A DNA stretch of 64,000 nt from Hofstenia miamia (GCA_900660155.1 CABFPE010000076.1:1141967-1205966); one strand, 5' to 3'; counted from the stretch's first letter, positions 13,001 through 24,984 are shown. Program-made: numbers and translations. The notes: a model not told the origin generated them from the letters alone.

Positions 13001-16000
13001 TTAAACAAAATAATAAGCCTCATTAAGAATTTAAATATGATTACCATAAAACTAGATGCTAGAAGGTAAATCATTTGTTATTTACAATCCTTTATTTGAA
13101 CGGAGAAAAAATATTTTTACGGATATTACTCGCAATGTACATGGGTGTGAATTTAAACGCACTAGTCATTAAATGACGCAATTCTAATAATAAATGCACT
13201 TGTTAATCATGAATTTCTAAGAAAGGCATAAACAGCACTTTGATGTTTGAGTTAAGAATTACATTCAGACATTTCATCAAATTACGTACTAAGGCTTGAA
13301 TTTAAAATGTAAAATACTACGCAGCAGTTTAATTTTACGAAAATCAAAGTGAAATAAAGGGCTATGTTATATTAAAACACAAAATCAATATCAGAGATTT
13401 AATCAATGACAGTTTACTAGAGGTATTAATGTAAGCTAATACTTGAATTTAATAACAGTCCAATCCCTTCTAGATGAAAGACTTTTGGACTATGAAATAT
13501 GCTCAAGAAACAAGTTACAAAAACTAATTGGCAACAATAGAACAAAATAATAATAATGAGGGACTATATTAGCCGCTGAAGTCAAACACTACAAAATTAT
13601 TAAAAGAAAATTCAAGTTTTACGCCAACGGGGCCAGTCATAGGAGATGAAGTGCGCGAAGAGGAAAGAGTAGGCGAAGTGGGAGAAGGGCTTTGCAAAGA
13701 GGAAAGATCAAAGATTTCTTGAAGCTCGGGGCTTACTCAAGATATTGAAATGTATTTAAAACTGCAATTACATGTTGATATTGTTTGAAGTTAGTATAAA
13801 GGATAACAAAAACACCATAAAAAAGTCTTTACTGATAAATAAGAAGGAAAACATGCAATGCATTTATATCTTCAAAGATGCATGGCTTCCTAAATTGTAA
13901 ATGTAGAAGTTATTAAAACGCGCTTAGTTTGAAAATAGAAGATATGGGAGTACGGAGAATTAATCTAGATGAATATCAAAAATTACAATTTAAATAACTC
14001 ATTGCACACACTTATTAGATAATATATATTACCTGAGGAGACCGGTGTAAGCAACCCGTCGAAATTTTTCAAGTTTTCATCGGTTACTAATGCAGTGGTA
14101 CGAGGAGAAGGCCGCACAAAATATCCCTCTCCGTTGCGACCAAGTTTCATTGTCAACTCCACGGGCTTATCATTAATCTAAATAATGTCTAAAAGAACTT
14201 GAAATGCTATATTCAATTATAAATGGCATTCGATTATGCTCGGGATATCGGATAAGTATTACTGTTAAATTTATAAAGCACTTTTTTAAATTGATACATG
14301 ACACTTTAAACCGAGATCAAGTATTGTGATTTCAAATCTATACGAACGGATAGCGCATCACTGTTATCCGCATATCATTCCTGAACTTAACATTGCAAAA
14401 ATCTATTAACCTACTGCAATAGAATTAAGTTATCCTCTCAAACCAATCATTTTGCAAAAAGCTGTTATTAATGGGAATATAACATAAAATTAAAGCATAT
14501 TATGTAATGACCTCAATGTCTACTTCGGTTCCACGACTTCGCAAAACACCGCTTTTTCCAAATCTAACATGGAACGGCGAGGAGCAATAAGTACCATCTT
14601 CTTTTCTTACAATGATAACATCGATTGCCCCAGTCAGATTAGCGGCATTAATGTCCTAAAAAGATAAAAATATACTTTTCTATCGAAAAATTANTCTTTA
14701 TTAGTTCATGATTATGTGGGCTTAAAAATTTATGAAAAAAACAATAAGAAATGAACAAAAATGCCTGGGTTGTTAGGGTTAAAAAATAATTAAACAAAAT
14801 AATAAGCCTCATTAAGAATTTAAATATGATTACCATAAAACTAGATGCTAGAAGGTAAATCATTTGTTATTTACAATCCTTTATTTGAACGGAGAAAAAA
14901 TATTTTTACGGATATTACTCGCAATGTACATGGGTGTGAATTTAAACGCACTAGTCATTAAATGACGCAATTCTAATAATAAATGCACTTGTTAATCATG
15001 AATTTCTAAGAAAGGCATAAACAGCACTTTGATGTTTGAGTTAAGAATTACATTCAGACATTTCATCAAATTACGTACTAAGGCTTGAATTTAAAATGTA
15101 AAATACTACGCAGCAGTTTAATTTTACGAAAATCAAAGTGAAATAAAGGGCTATGTTATATTAAAACACAAAATCAATATCAGAGATTTAATCAATGACA
15201 GTTTACTAGAGGTATTAATGTAAGCTAATACTTGAATTTAATAACAGTCCAATCCCTTCTAGATGAAAGACTTTTGGACTATGAAATATGCTCAAGAAAC
15301 AAGTTACAAAAACTAATTGGCAACAATAGAACAAAATAATAATAATGAGGGACTATATTAGCCGCTGAAGTCAAACACTACAAAATTATTAAAAGAAAAT
15401 TCAAGTTTTACGCCAACGGGGCCAGTCATAGGAGATGAAGTGCGCGAAGAGGAAAGAGTAGGCGAAGTGGGAGAAGGGCTTTGCAAAGAGGAAAGATCAA
15501 AGATTTCTTGAAGCTCGGGGCTTACTCAAGATATTGAAATGTATTTAAAACTGCAATTACATGTTGATATTGTTTGAAGTTAGTATAAAGGATAACAAAA
15601 ACACCATAAAAAAGTCTTTACTGATAAATAAGAAGGAAAACATGCAATGCATTTATATCTTCAAAGATGCATGGCTTCCTAAATTGTAAATGTAGAAGTT
15701 ATTAAAACGCGCTTAGTTTGAAAATAGAAGATATGGGAGTACGGAGAATTAATCTAGATGAATATCAAAAATTACAATTTAAATAACTCATTGCACACAC
15801 TTATTAGATAATATATATTACCTGAGGAGACCGGTGTAAGCAACCCGTCGAAATTTTTCAAGTTTTCATCGGTTACTAATGCAGTGGTACGAGGAGAAGG
15901 CCGCACAAAATATCCCTCTCCGTTGCGACCAAGTTTCATTGTCAACTCCACGGGCTTATCATTAATCTAAATAATGTCTAAAAGAACTTGAAATGCTATA

Positions 16001-17199
16001 TTCAATTATAAATGGCATTCGATTATGCTCGGGATATCGGATAAGTATTACTGTTAAATTTATAAAGCACTTTTTTAAATTGATACATGACACTTTAAAC
16101 CGAGATCAAGTATTGTGATTTCAAATCTATACGAACGGATAGCGCATCACTGTTATCCGCATATCATTCCTGAACTTAACATTGCAAAAATCTATTAACC
16201 TACTGCAATAGAATTAAGTTATCCTCTCAAACCAATCATTTTGCAAAAAGCTGTTATTAATGGGAATATAACATAAAATTAAAGCATATTATGTAATGAC
16301 CTCAATGTCTACTTCGGTTCCACGACTTCGCAAAACACCGCTTTTTCCAAATCTAACATGGAACGGCGAGGAGCAATAAGTACCATCTTCTTTTCTTACA
16401 ATGATAACATCGATTGCCCCAGTCAGATTAGCGGCATTAATGTCCTAAAAAGATAAAAATATACTTTTCTATCGAAAAATTATAAAATAAAAGATTAGAC
16501 TACCGAAATTTTAATCAGAATCGCATCGATCATTTAAATGATAATTTATAAATTAATCTAACAAATAGTAATGATAAAATAAAACAATTCTTCGCTGTTA
16601 TTTATTATTCACGCGGAAGCTACTCTTTCTCTATAAATCTATATTCACTTAGAGGTGGAACCTGAAATTATTAGTGGCAGCAGTATTGGCAAAAAGTATA
16701 TTTTTTTAGAAAAAAAAACGTTTTAAACGTTTAAAACAATGTTTTATTGCTCTTAGACAGATCAACTCAAGGGTAATAAAATTTTACTGAAAATACATAT
16801 AGTAGCAAGCATTGAGTTATGAGCATACCAACATTTATTTTTCGTTGCATGCAATTCATATTCAGTATTCCTTTTAACAACCCAAGTAAAGGTTCGTATA
16901 TTGATGCATGCAATTCGCAATTATCACAAAATTTAATAGATTTGTCAGTGTGACTATTACAGCATTACCAAATTGAAAGAATGAAAATTGCATTAAGCAC
17001 CACAAAATTTATTGGGTCTCCAATATCCTAAGCATTACCATCTAGTAGTCTAATGAAACAGCATAATATTTTATAAATAATGCGTAGAAAATAGAAAAAA
17101 TATAAAAAATAAATTCACTGGAACATAATAACTTACCTTATAAAAGCCAGCAACATTGTTCACAATATTTGAAAATAATTGAGTCATTACAATGGCCAA
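6878..17199 (-). CDS. LPIN: lipin (phosphatidate phosphatase), 5' half, partial gene
   Basis: A multi-exon gene on the minus strand encoding the N-LIP domain and central region of lipin. Lipin is the Mg-dependent phosphatidate phosphatase that makes diacylglycerol at the ER and also acts as a nuclear co-regulator. Exons supported by family similarity and splice phase are 17137-17187, 16301-16444, 15822-15966, 15412-15524, 8734-8983, 7966-8209 and 6878-7046; 11780-11868 is a weaker candidate. The first four join in phase to give the N-LIP domain and a following Ser/Pro-rich stretch. The last three join in phase and match the middle of animal lipins ([13 protein letters not shown], then LSQCGGLS). 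The catalytic C-LIP domain with DxDxT is not visible in 1-6877 and should lie left of the window. The upstream limit is a putative splice acceptor just 5' of the ATG (AG at 17200-17201), so a non-coding first exon is likely further right. Confidence 0.9.
7966..8209 (-). CDS. LPIN: lipin exon with DGVYLD..DMDP block
   Basis: Starts after ACTTAG| with [20 protein letters not shown] and continues [20 protein letters not shown], matching the vertebrate RSRHLGADGVYLDDLTDMDPEVAALYF block closely. The donor is CTAG|GTATAA, phase 1, which fits the following exon. Confidence 0.93.
8734..8983 (-). CDS. LPIN: lipin central exon
   Basis: The acceptor TTTAG|C and donor CCT|GTACTA bound 83 codons containing [20 protein letters not shown] and KWAWGQLPE. 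The SDSEL...P...W.WG.LP pattern is the conserved middle block of animal lipins, upstream of the catalytic half. It joins the next exon in phase 0. The long intron to its right (8984-11779 or more) holds no other recognised feature. Confidence 0.85.
11780..11868 (-). CDS. LPIN: candidate lipin exon (acidic, Lys-rich)
   Basis: An acceptor CACCCAG|AC and donor GAC|GTAAAG bound an open 89-base stretch reading [20 protein letters not shown] and ending SSKKDKD. An acidic/basic segment is expected between the N-LIP domain and the DGVYLD region. The exon needs an incoming phase of 1, whereas exon 4 ends in phase 0, and it ends in phase 0 while the next recognised exon needs phase 2. Unseen small exons must therefore exist, or this call is wrong. 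It is CpG-richer than its surroundings. Confidence 0.45.
14033..14177 (-). other. LPIN: second copy of lipin exon 3 (probable assembly duplicate)
   Basis: Identical to 15822-15966, offset 1789, within the block repeated around the N at 14694. The copy of exon 4 is at 13623-13735. Confidence 0.85.
14512..14655 (-). other. LPIN: second copy of lipin exon 2 (probable assembly duplicate)
   Basis: Sequence identical to 16301-16444, offset by exactly 1789 bases, including splice sites. It lies in the 1788-bp block ending at the N at 14694. If real it would add 48 residues twice to N-LIP, which is not expected. Confidence 0.85.
15412..15524 (-). CDS. LPIN: lipin exon 4, Ser/Pro-rich
   Basis: If spliced at CTTGAG|TA the exon completes the phase-1 codon left by exon 3 and reads [20 protein letters not shown] and on through a Ser/Pro/Thr-rich stretch to PVG, ending at GGC|GTAAAA. 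Low-complexity Ser/Pro sequence after N-LIP is typical of lipins and is a target of phosphorylation in vertebrate family members. The exon call rests on phase and composition rather than strong similarity. The copy is at 13623-13735. Confidence 0.65.
15822..15966 (-). CDS. LPIN: lipin exon 3 (end of N-LIP)
   Basis: Begins [20 protein letters not shown], which aligns with the vertebrate INGE.VDLHMKLGDNGEAFF, and ends ...[10 protein letters not shown] plus one base. The acceptor is ATTTAG|ATT and the donor is CAG|GTAATA, phase 1 at the 3' end. The identical copy is at 14033-14177. Confidence 0.93.
16301..16444 (-). CDS. LPIN: lipin exon 2 (N-LIP core)
   Basis: 48 codons from [16 protein letters not shown] through [17 protein letters not shown] to EVDIE. 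The [14 protein letters not shown] block is the most conserved signature of the N-LIP domain. The acceptor is TTTTAG|GAC and the donor is GAG|GTCATT, phase 0 at both ends. A second identical copy lies at 14512-14655 and is probably an assembly duplicate. Confidence 0.93.
17137..17187 (-). CDS. LPIN: lipin first coding exon
   Basis: Encodes [17 protein letters not shown] (17 codons), equivalent to the start of animal lipins (compare the vertebrate MNYVGQL...LYK). The donor is AAG|GTAAGT (GTAAGT complementary to 17131-17136), phase 0. An AG preceded by pyrimidines lies 12 bases 5' of the ATG, so the exon probably begins at 17199 with 12 bases of 5' UTR. Confidence 0.88.
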
Positions 17200-17448
17200 C
17201 TAAAAACAAAATTCGATGAATAGATACATATATCTGGCGGAAAAAAGCTACGAGGTGTGTTAAATAAAAAACACTATTTAAACCAAGCTTTGAATGTTGA
17301 CAACTTATTTGCATGCATGTGAAAAATGAATATACAAAGAAAATTGTCTTAATTGATAACAAATAGAGACGCTCCATTATGATTAAAATTATATAGGAAA
17401 AGAATATCAATTTTTGCATTTACAAAAAATTAGTGATTTACATAGTAA

Positions 17449-17482
<34 letters not shown>
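17449..17482. repeat. (TA)n microsatellite
   Basis: An uninterrupted TA run of about 34 bp just upstream of the lipin start region. CpG content falls sharply to its right. Confidence 0.9.
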
Positions 17483-17485
<3 letters not shown>

Positions 17486-18040
17486 TAGTTTATAGGGGAC
17501 TATTTACAATTGAATAGGAGAAAAGCCAAATTTCTGATTAAAATATTACATGAAAATTGGAATCCAGAATGCCAAACTTGACCCTAGTGCTTAAAATCCA
17601 AGTTATTGCGTTAATCATTGCAGAAATAATTTGTGAAGATGAGTGTTTCTACAATTATACAAAGATAAACTGCTAAAATAAAAACCAAATTGAAAATTCT
17701 TAATACCATAAACAACAATTTGACGAATAAAATTTACAATTTACGCAAAACAGTTAGATATGTGTAATTACTGACATTACCGATTTAAGGGAAATACCAA
17801 CTTCGACTATTTGCCAAATTAAAGAAATGTCATTTGATCAAATCTGTATTATCGATATTATTTTAACCAATAAAAGCAAACTCAGGACATTTCTGAAAAA
17901 AACAATAAAAACATTAATTTTTAGTATTGAGAGCGATTACAACTAGAAAATAAAAATTAGATTGTACTTGTCTCCTGTTTGTTTCAATAACATAGTACAG
18001 TTCAGAATAATTGGATTCAGGGAGGAATATGTTTGCTAAT

Positions 18041-18391
18041 TTTTATCAACATATGAAATCTTGAAATCAACATAGGGAAACTTTAGTTTGCATAGCAAAT
18101 CTTAATATCAATATGAACAAAAATTTAGCATGAATGAGGTGTGAAGATCAAAAAACTAGATTTGTCAATCAAAATTTTCTCATATGTACATTAAAATCTG
18201 AGCTTTTTCTATGAAAGCAAGTACATTTAGTTTAGATTACAACTCAATAAACAAATTTTGATATCCCTTTTGTCATTATTGAGACATATTACTCATCTAT
18301 GCTAAATTTTCATTCATATTGTCATAAAGATTTGCTATGTCAATCAGAAGGTTCTCTATGTCAGTTTCAAGATTTAGTATGTTGATAAAAA
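18041..18391. mobile_element. foldback/MITE-like inverted repeat
   Basis: The arm 18041-18139 (starting TTTTATCAACATATGAAATC) is imperfectly complementary to 18291-18391, with roughly 80 percent of positions matching by eye over about 100 bp, around a loop of about 150 bp. No open frame and no clear target duplication are visible. It could be a non-autonomous DNA element or an old inverted duplication. Confidence 0.6.
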
Positions 18392-20985
18392 GTACCAACC
18401 AAGCAATAGTCTGTCATAAATGCAAAAATAATTATGAGATTATATAAGAGAAATAATTGTACCATAGAACAATAGCATTAGCCTGATATACAATGAAGCA
18501 GGTAAACCTAATATTAGACTAGAATATCATTACATGAAATATTTTTGTAGTAAGATTTTCCTTGTCTATAGATGGTGCTTTAAAATCTGATTTATTAGCT
18601 ATCTTAATACATTGATAAAATTTACTTTTGGCCTTAATGGGTAAGCAATATCATATAATGTTCCATAACTCTCAGATTGTTGAAATTTGAAAGCTATTAA
18701 TTCTACTACTGCAATTTAGAAAAAATTCAAAATTAATTGAGCAAAATTGCATTGAATTCACTCCTGAAATCAGGGGAAATTGCATTAAAATATTGAATTT
18801 CATAGTACAGATATGTGAGAAGAAAAGGTATTATCTAAAGTCTATATTTATATTTAAACAGCTTTGATTTCACATATACTTGATTGAAAAAATTGTCCAT
18901 TTATATTGACTACAAAGCACTTGACTTTTTCTCCACTTTCAAACATAGCACTACAATGAAGTAATGAGGTAAATCATATTAGTTTATTATTTTATATATT
19001 GAAATATTTCATAATATCTGTAACAATGTTCTGTGAATTTTTGTAAAGTGTTCCCTATTAATGTTTTTAAGCAGCTAAAATATATTTCTGTATATGCTTA
19101 TGTTTTCGTCATTTCCACCATGTATTACATTGTTACAATTGCATATATTCAAATAAATATAAATATAACATACACTAATAACGACACTCTAAACTGGTAT
19201 ATTTTTAGGTTGAATAATATGAATTAGTTTCTGAGGAACACAGACCATTCTTTGGAGCCCAAAATTGAATCTTCCACTATACTATTAAGGTATGCAACTG
19301 CTTTCTAAATATTTAGGTTTCATCAACTTGTACATATGTGTTATTCTTGCATTGATTTTACATATACTATATTTCTGAAATTTTCTTGAAATTTCAGTAG
19401 TAATTTCAAATATAATTAAATCATTGTTGTTAATGTGAATTTAAGAATTTATGGCATTAAAATTGTTCATATTAAATAAATATATTTTATTTACATTTTG
19501 TGGTTATATATATTTGCATTCATTGATAGCTGTAGTTGAGGATATATACAATATGGCACATAGAGTCCAATACAATATTTGCTTATTTATATAATCACAG
19601 AATTTTATAAAGTTTATATATCATATACACTGATTTTAACTGTCAAATAGCTTATACTTGCAGCTAATTTTAGTACTATACTTCTGCATACAATAAAAAG
19701 CAATTTTTCTTTGAAATATTTCACATTAACTTTCAATGATTAATTGCACATTGTTTCCTGTCTATTGAGTATGCAATCAAATGTGGTTTTGTGGTTTTCC
19801 AATTCTGCACAATCAACAATGAAATAATTACCTTTTAGAAGCAATCTGTGCATTCTAACCTAATAACACTTAAAGCAGTCATATGCATGATTAATAAATT
19901 ATTCAGTTATTTGGGTAACTGTGGAACTTGGAGGAATTAAGCTTATTGCAATGAACATCAGCTTAAACTTTTCTAACATCAATTACATATATGCATCATT
20001 CAAAATTATGTGATTATAAACTCAAATTTATTAAAGCTATTTAGTTTAGAAGTTTTCATCTGAAGTTTCTTAAACCAGGCAAGCTGGATTATGCTTAATG
20101 CCAATTCTTAATTTTATTATAAAATGCCAAATAATGTGACTCATTCAAATTAATTTAGGTGACCAATTAGATCTATTGTCAATCAACAGCCTATCATTTT
20201 ACTTAAGCATTGTACAATGAAATTTAAATTTTTATTAATCATGAAGGTTAAATTAATTCCTGCAAATAAGAAACTATGCAACCACATATTGTTGGCTCCA
20301 TACTGATTCAGTCCCCTTGCAAGAATTGGATGTGTTAGTGCCTGATTTGAATTTGATAGCAAATATTAATTTGAATTGTTTCTGATTGAAGTTGAAAGGT
20401 TGATAATTGTTCCACTCTACTTGGTTCTTGATTACATTCTGATCCAGTGGGCTCAGTTCTGCAGGACTCTCCTATGTATGTATGTATGTATGTATGTCTG
20501 CTTTACTTCCTGTACAAAACAACAAAGTTGTTTGTAAGATGGAACATGACAATTACTATAGGAATGGCAAGCAGGTTCCATATAATATATACATACATGT
20601 GTTATATATAAATGATTTCTTAAAGTGCACTGACTGAACTTTTGGAAATGTTATCTTGCATCTTGACTTTGATGTTGAAAAAGGAATTGATTTATGAAGC
20701 ATGTGATCTCTGTTTTCTTTAATCTTTGTTACAGTTCTTATAAATTTCTTGATGAAAGCACCATTAACTTCCTCTACCAGGATAATTATCTCTATTTTTG
20801 CTAATTTGACAATATTCTAATTGGTTTCTGCAATTTCTTCCTTTCACATTCTAAAAGTTCTGGAATTTATACCTCCTCTGCATACATATAGATGGGTAAA
20901 ATATATGTTCAGAATACAAACATTTTCATGTCATCTTTCAGATAGTTAATGAAATAATTAAGTTTTTGTATTCTTAGGTATGCTA
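18392..20985. other. intergenic, CpG-poor, no gene recognised
   Basis: AT-rich DNA with almost no CpG dinucleotides and no supported open frame. A (TATG)n microsatellite lies at 20473-20498. It is probably decayed repeat sequence, but no family was recognised. Confidence 0.5.
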
Positions 20986-20989
20986 CTTT

Positions 20990-22240
20990 TATTATAGAAT
21001 TAACATGAGAACTCCAACACAGCTGTCAATGTGGAGATATTTAAACATTTTTACATTTTCAATTTCATTTTTCCCAAAATGAAATTTCTCAGTAATTATT
21101 TTTTTAAGACACTCTTTCCTGATGTTTGGTTGCACAATAATTAATTCCTTTGTTTTTGAAATATTCATTTTTAAGTTTCTACTTTCCAAAGCTTCAATTG
21201 CCTTTTTTACTGTTATTTTGTATTCATTGAAGTCTTCCCTAGCATTGTTGCATCTGATTTTTCCAATTACTCTCATATCATCTAAGTATTTTGAAATATC
21301 TAATTTTACTTCTTCTGTGTATTTATCTTTGTCACAATGTATTCTTTAAGACCAATTCGTCATGTATGCCTTTACCCAATCTGACAACCAAGGTGATGTT
21401 TTGCCTACCTTATTTATTGTTATTAAATGCACTCAAATAATCAAAAAACACCATTCAAACAATTGACATCTCAGTTAGATTAAGACATGAATATATAAAT
21501 TGCATTGTATATAGCAATATATCAGCTGTTCCATTATTTTCTTTATATGCAAATTGTGATAGATCTAAATTATCTTTCATTTTTTGCATGTATACATCAA
21601 TGACACATTTATCAACTACTCTAACAATAACTGCAGTTACCATAATTAGACAGAAAAATTTTAAACTTTCTGGAGTTATTTCAATAACACTTACAGTTTT
21701 TGGCACTGCTGTCATTACTGATTTCTTCCATTTTTCAGGGTAAATTCTTCTTTTGAAACACTTATTAAAGTTCTTCATATATAGTATAGAGAGAATTTCA
21801 TTAAAGTTTCTATATACCCATGTAGGAATATCTGACAGACATTTTGATTTATCACATTTAATCTTTTTCAATATATATCTTATTTGCTCAACACTAACAG
21901 TTGGCGAATTTTCCTTGACAACTTGGATTTCCAGCTGTACATCATTTCATTTTTCTCCACTAAACCTAGTAAAATGTGTATTTAGAAGGTGTGCTGTTGA
22001 TTCAGTCATCCTAATTTCTTGTTGTTTCAGTTTCAACTTATTATTTATTGTATCATAAATATTTTCTCTGTTCATTGCGTCAATTTTCCTTCTTCAATTG
22101 AGTTTGACTCATTTAGAAATTTGTTGCTGTAAGAAATTTCTCTGCTTTTGATTACTGCTGTTCTATGCTATCTTCTTTGCTACTATCAGTGAATCAATTT
22201 CATCATCTTTAACTTTGTCCATTCTATATTGTGATATTGT
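20990..22240 (-). pseudogene. LINE (non-LTR retrotransposon) reverse transcriptase fragment
   Basis: Reading leftward from about 22240, the frames match successive parts of a LINE ORF2. The first is the linker before RT (NRENIYDTINNKLKLK ... LLNTHFTRF). Next is the finger/palm start KKIKCDKSKCLSDIPTWVYR ... PEKWKKSVMTAVPKT, equivalent to the K.KSPG.D.IP...W....V.PIPK block, followed by LSQFAYKENNGTADILL (QFG...S T). The YADD box is changed to YLDDM near 21280. The thumb-like NLKMNISKTKELIIVQP and FKYL near 21050-21180 comes last. Several frame breaks and a stop after the RT palm segment show an old copy. The 5' endonuclease and the 3' end are missing. The clade is not determined. Confidence 0.8.
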
Positions 22241-23829
22241 ATATCTATGAAATATAGAAATATGTATCCAGATATAGGTCAAAAGCACATATCAATAATT
22301 CAATAAATGTAGTTAATTATTTTTCAAACTGTGCATAACATTTCAGTCCAAAATCAAATCATATTACTATAGAATATCATCATTTGATTTTAAAATTAAA
22401 TGCAATTAAGCAATTTTTTAAAATTTCCTATAAGGTATGTATAATTTAAGTATAAAAAAAGTGTATATTACATTGCTTTTATTAATTTCTCAATTATTTA
22501 GGTTGACTACATAGTGAGAAAAATACTTTTTGAAGAAATAAAGTTCATCTCAAACACTTGGAATAAACATAACAGTTATACAATTTGTATTACGTAAAAT
22601 ACTGGATATTCAATAATTTTTCAAGAATTGAAAACTTCATGAGCATTTATATTTAGACTAGTTTTTTCATTAATGCTACATAAATTAATATTAAAAATAA
22701 TCAGTTCAAAGCAGTCAATTTTTTTAATTCCTAATACAGTCAGCTAAATGAATAAAATGTATATGCATATTAACATATAATCTTAGGCATTTTTGTGAAA
22801 TTGTAATGATAATGTGGTATCAGTGCAAAGGAATTGTTTAAACATCAAGATAAAATGAGTACATTAAATTTCAAATAATTTTATGTTAATATTTAATTTG
22901 CACTGCATTACTTGACTGCAAGAGGGCTTATAAACACTTCATTAAATTTTGTCTAATGGTTTAGAATTATTTCCTGAGCCAGTTCTTTGGTAAGGCTCTT
23001 ACAGATTTGATCAATTGCCTATCTGCAGATTGTCTGTTGAAGCAGGTCAGGAGTATTAGTTCAGTTTTATCAGAATTCACAAATCATGTCCAGGACAAAA
23101 CAAGATCAGATATCAGAGTTGACACTATCCAGGTCACCTAATCATTTTGATATAATTTTGTTATCATAGATGGAAAACATTCATTACATATGTTGTATGC
23201 ATCATAGGTTGGTGTGAAACAACAAAATATTTTTATATGGTCTCTGGACATGGCTTGGAAAAGCTTGAAGGCTTACAAGGAATTTTTGCTAAAAGAACAA
23301 CTACCTAAAAGTTGATGATTTACAAAACTATTTAATAAGACTAACTTAGCTATATTTAGGTGCGCATCAAAACCAAGTCACAAGAAGTAAGCTATCCATA
23401 CTAAAACAATACTTTTTATGCTGAAAGTGTTTAATAAATTGCATTTGTAAATGAAAGAGTTAAAAAAAAGTTAAGCATATGTAATTGCTTCATGAACATA
23501 TATATCTGACAATATGTGTTTAATCAATAAATTATCAAACATTCAAAACCTTGCATCTTTTGCAGATAAGAAATAATTATATTGTTATCAGTTAATTACT
23601 ATTATTTGGCACATGAAATTTCTACATGCTTGGAACTTTCATTATTTCATTTAATTTGGCAAAATGAAAATGGGGCTATTTTTTAGGTTGAATTTCTGCT
23701 AATTTTGAAAACACAGTAAAATTGAAACAGAAACTGATTTTGTACCTGCCACATATTTGCCTATATTTTCACAGTATGAGTTTGTTTACAGATACTTGTG
23801 AATTTTTCTGGTGTTTTATTATTTCTATT
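22241..23829. other. intergenic, CpG-poor, nothing recognised
   Basis: No open frame, repeat or RNA gene could be supported here. Confidence 0.5.
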
Positions 23830-24344
23830 TCTGATATTCCCCTTTAAGCTGAATAGGCAATATCAGGTGCCCTTGTTTATCAGTGTTTAAAATAGGGAGA
23901 TTATTGTATGTTGATTTTGAGATAAAGGGAAATAGGACCTTATTGAATATTTGTTTTGTGTCATCCTGATGGTACTGAGGAAGAGCTGTCATTAAATCTG
24001 CATTAGTATGTTGTTTCCCTTTTCAATGATTGATGGTAAAATTGAAATACATTAGTTATTCAATTCAACAAACTATTATGTTGGACTGGTCACCTGAAAA
24101 TTTCTTTAGCCAACTGAGCCTAGAATAGTCACTGCAAACTGTAAAATGTGACTGACTGAGCAAGAAATAGCAAAATTTTTTGAGGCTCTCAACAAGAGCA
24201 AGCATTTCAACTTTGGTGGACCCATAGATAAGCTCTGTTTGTTTGAGTTTCCACTAAAAATTGAATTGGAGATTTGGTACTATTGATGAAATTAGTGTCA
24301 TAGTCAACAATGAATTCCTTGGAGAAGTCAGGTGTATTTAAGTG
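23830..24344 (-). pseudogene. gypsy-type pol fossil (RNase H to integrase spacer)
   Basis: The minus strand carries the short signature RLSWLKKFSGDQS and, further on, KGKQHTNAD. These are close relatives of RLAWLKKFSGDKSG and KGTLHNNAD in the larger element at 37.5-37.7 kb, which marks the end of RNase H and the following spacer. It is a broken fossil of the same LTR family, next to LTR pieces. Confidence 0.7.
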
Positions 24345-24782
24345 AGCATAATCCAAGAATTAACACTGCTAAAAAAAGAACAATAAGAGATTAGTCAATC
24401 AATGAAGATTATCATCAAATTATGATGAAATTAAAATTAATTGTAAATCAAATTCAATTTAAGTTTGTCATCATTAATTTTGTAAAATGCAACTAAGAAA
24501 CAATATTTACCTCCAGATAAATCCACACTCATGTACTTCCATTGTTGATCAAGTAGTTCCAAGTCACAGCTCAACAAAGTAACTTATGTGTTCCCTATCC
24601 TAACTCAGTGAACCCTCAAGGCTGGATATAACTGACTTAGACTCAATTTGTAATGTGTAATTTTGTACTTCACAACCTAGCAATGATACTAGCTGCTTAA
24701 TAAATAGTACTTCAGCCATTACCAAAAACTATTGGCTTTAATTAATACAAATAAACAAAGTAAATAGTTACTTGCAGCTTCC
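24345..24782. mobile_element. LTR pieces of the local gypsy family, interrupted by the Polinton
   Basis: 24345-24515 resembles the outer end of LTR copies at 49362 and 50493 (TGTAGCAT..ATCCAA, rightward orientation). 24520-24782 resembles the middle of the leftward-coding LTRs (compare 42120-42360 and 54880-55130) and stops exactly at the Polinton terminus; its continuation is at 47043. GCTTCC at 24777-24782 is the left copy of the Polinton target duplication. Confidence 0.8.
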
Positions 24783-24935
24783 AGTAGTAAAGGGGACTCG
24801 TATTTCATGCCGCTTTTTTCTAATTGGTTGAGAGGTGGGTGCTATTTCATTCCACTTTTTTCTGATTGTGCAAGAGGGGTGGCCTTTGACCTGAGACACT
24901 GTGGATATTGCTGATGGTGTTGTACTGACATCATG
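24783..24935 (+). repeat. Polinton left terminal inverted repeat
   Basis: Pairs with 46893-47042. It carries two internal copies of a TTTTTTCT(A/G)ATTG...AAGAGG motif about 45-50 bp apart, followed by GGCCTTTGACCTGAG and GTGTTGTACTGAC, all of which recur in the right arm. Arm identity is around 75-80 percent by eye, suggesting an old insertion. Confidence 0.9.
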
Positions 24936-24984
24936 GAAGTCATGTACTTTTACTAGTTTTTGTATTATTTATGTGATCTAATTT

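Larger units (their letters stand above)
7047..15411 (-). other. lipin introns, no other features recognised
   Basis: Apart from the exons and exon copies listed, the stretches 7047-7965, 8210-8733, 8984-11779, 11869-13622 and the pieces between the duplicated exons are AT-rich intronic DNA without recognised genes or elements. A short (TA)n run lies near 9668. Confidence 0.6.
12906..16482. repeat. 1788-bp perfect direct duplication flanking a single N
   Basis: 12906-14693 and 14695-16482 have the same length and appear identical throughout; the two copies are joined by one N at 14694. Left of the first copy and right of the second the sequence continues as unique DNA. This is the pattern of two overlapping contig ends placed end to end, so the block carrying lipin exons 2-4 is most likely single in the genome. 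Confidence 0.9.

Noticed and set aside
12661-13074. 137-codon minus-strand frame (and its copy at 14648-14863) as a membrane protein gene
   Set aside because: It lies within a lipin intron region, is driven by AT-rich hydrophobic codons and spans the boundary of the assembly duplicate; no family resemblance.
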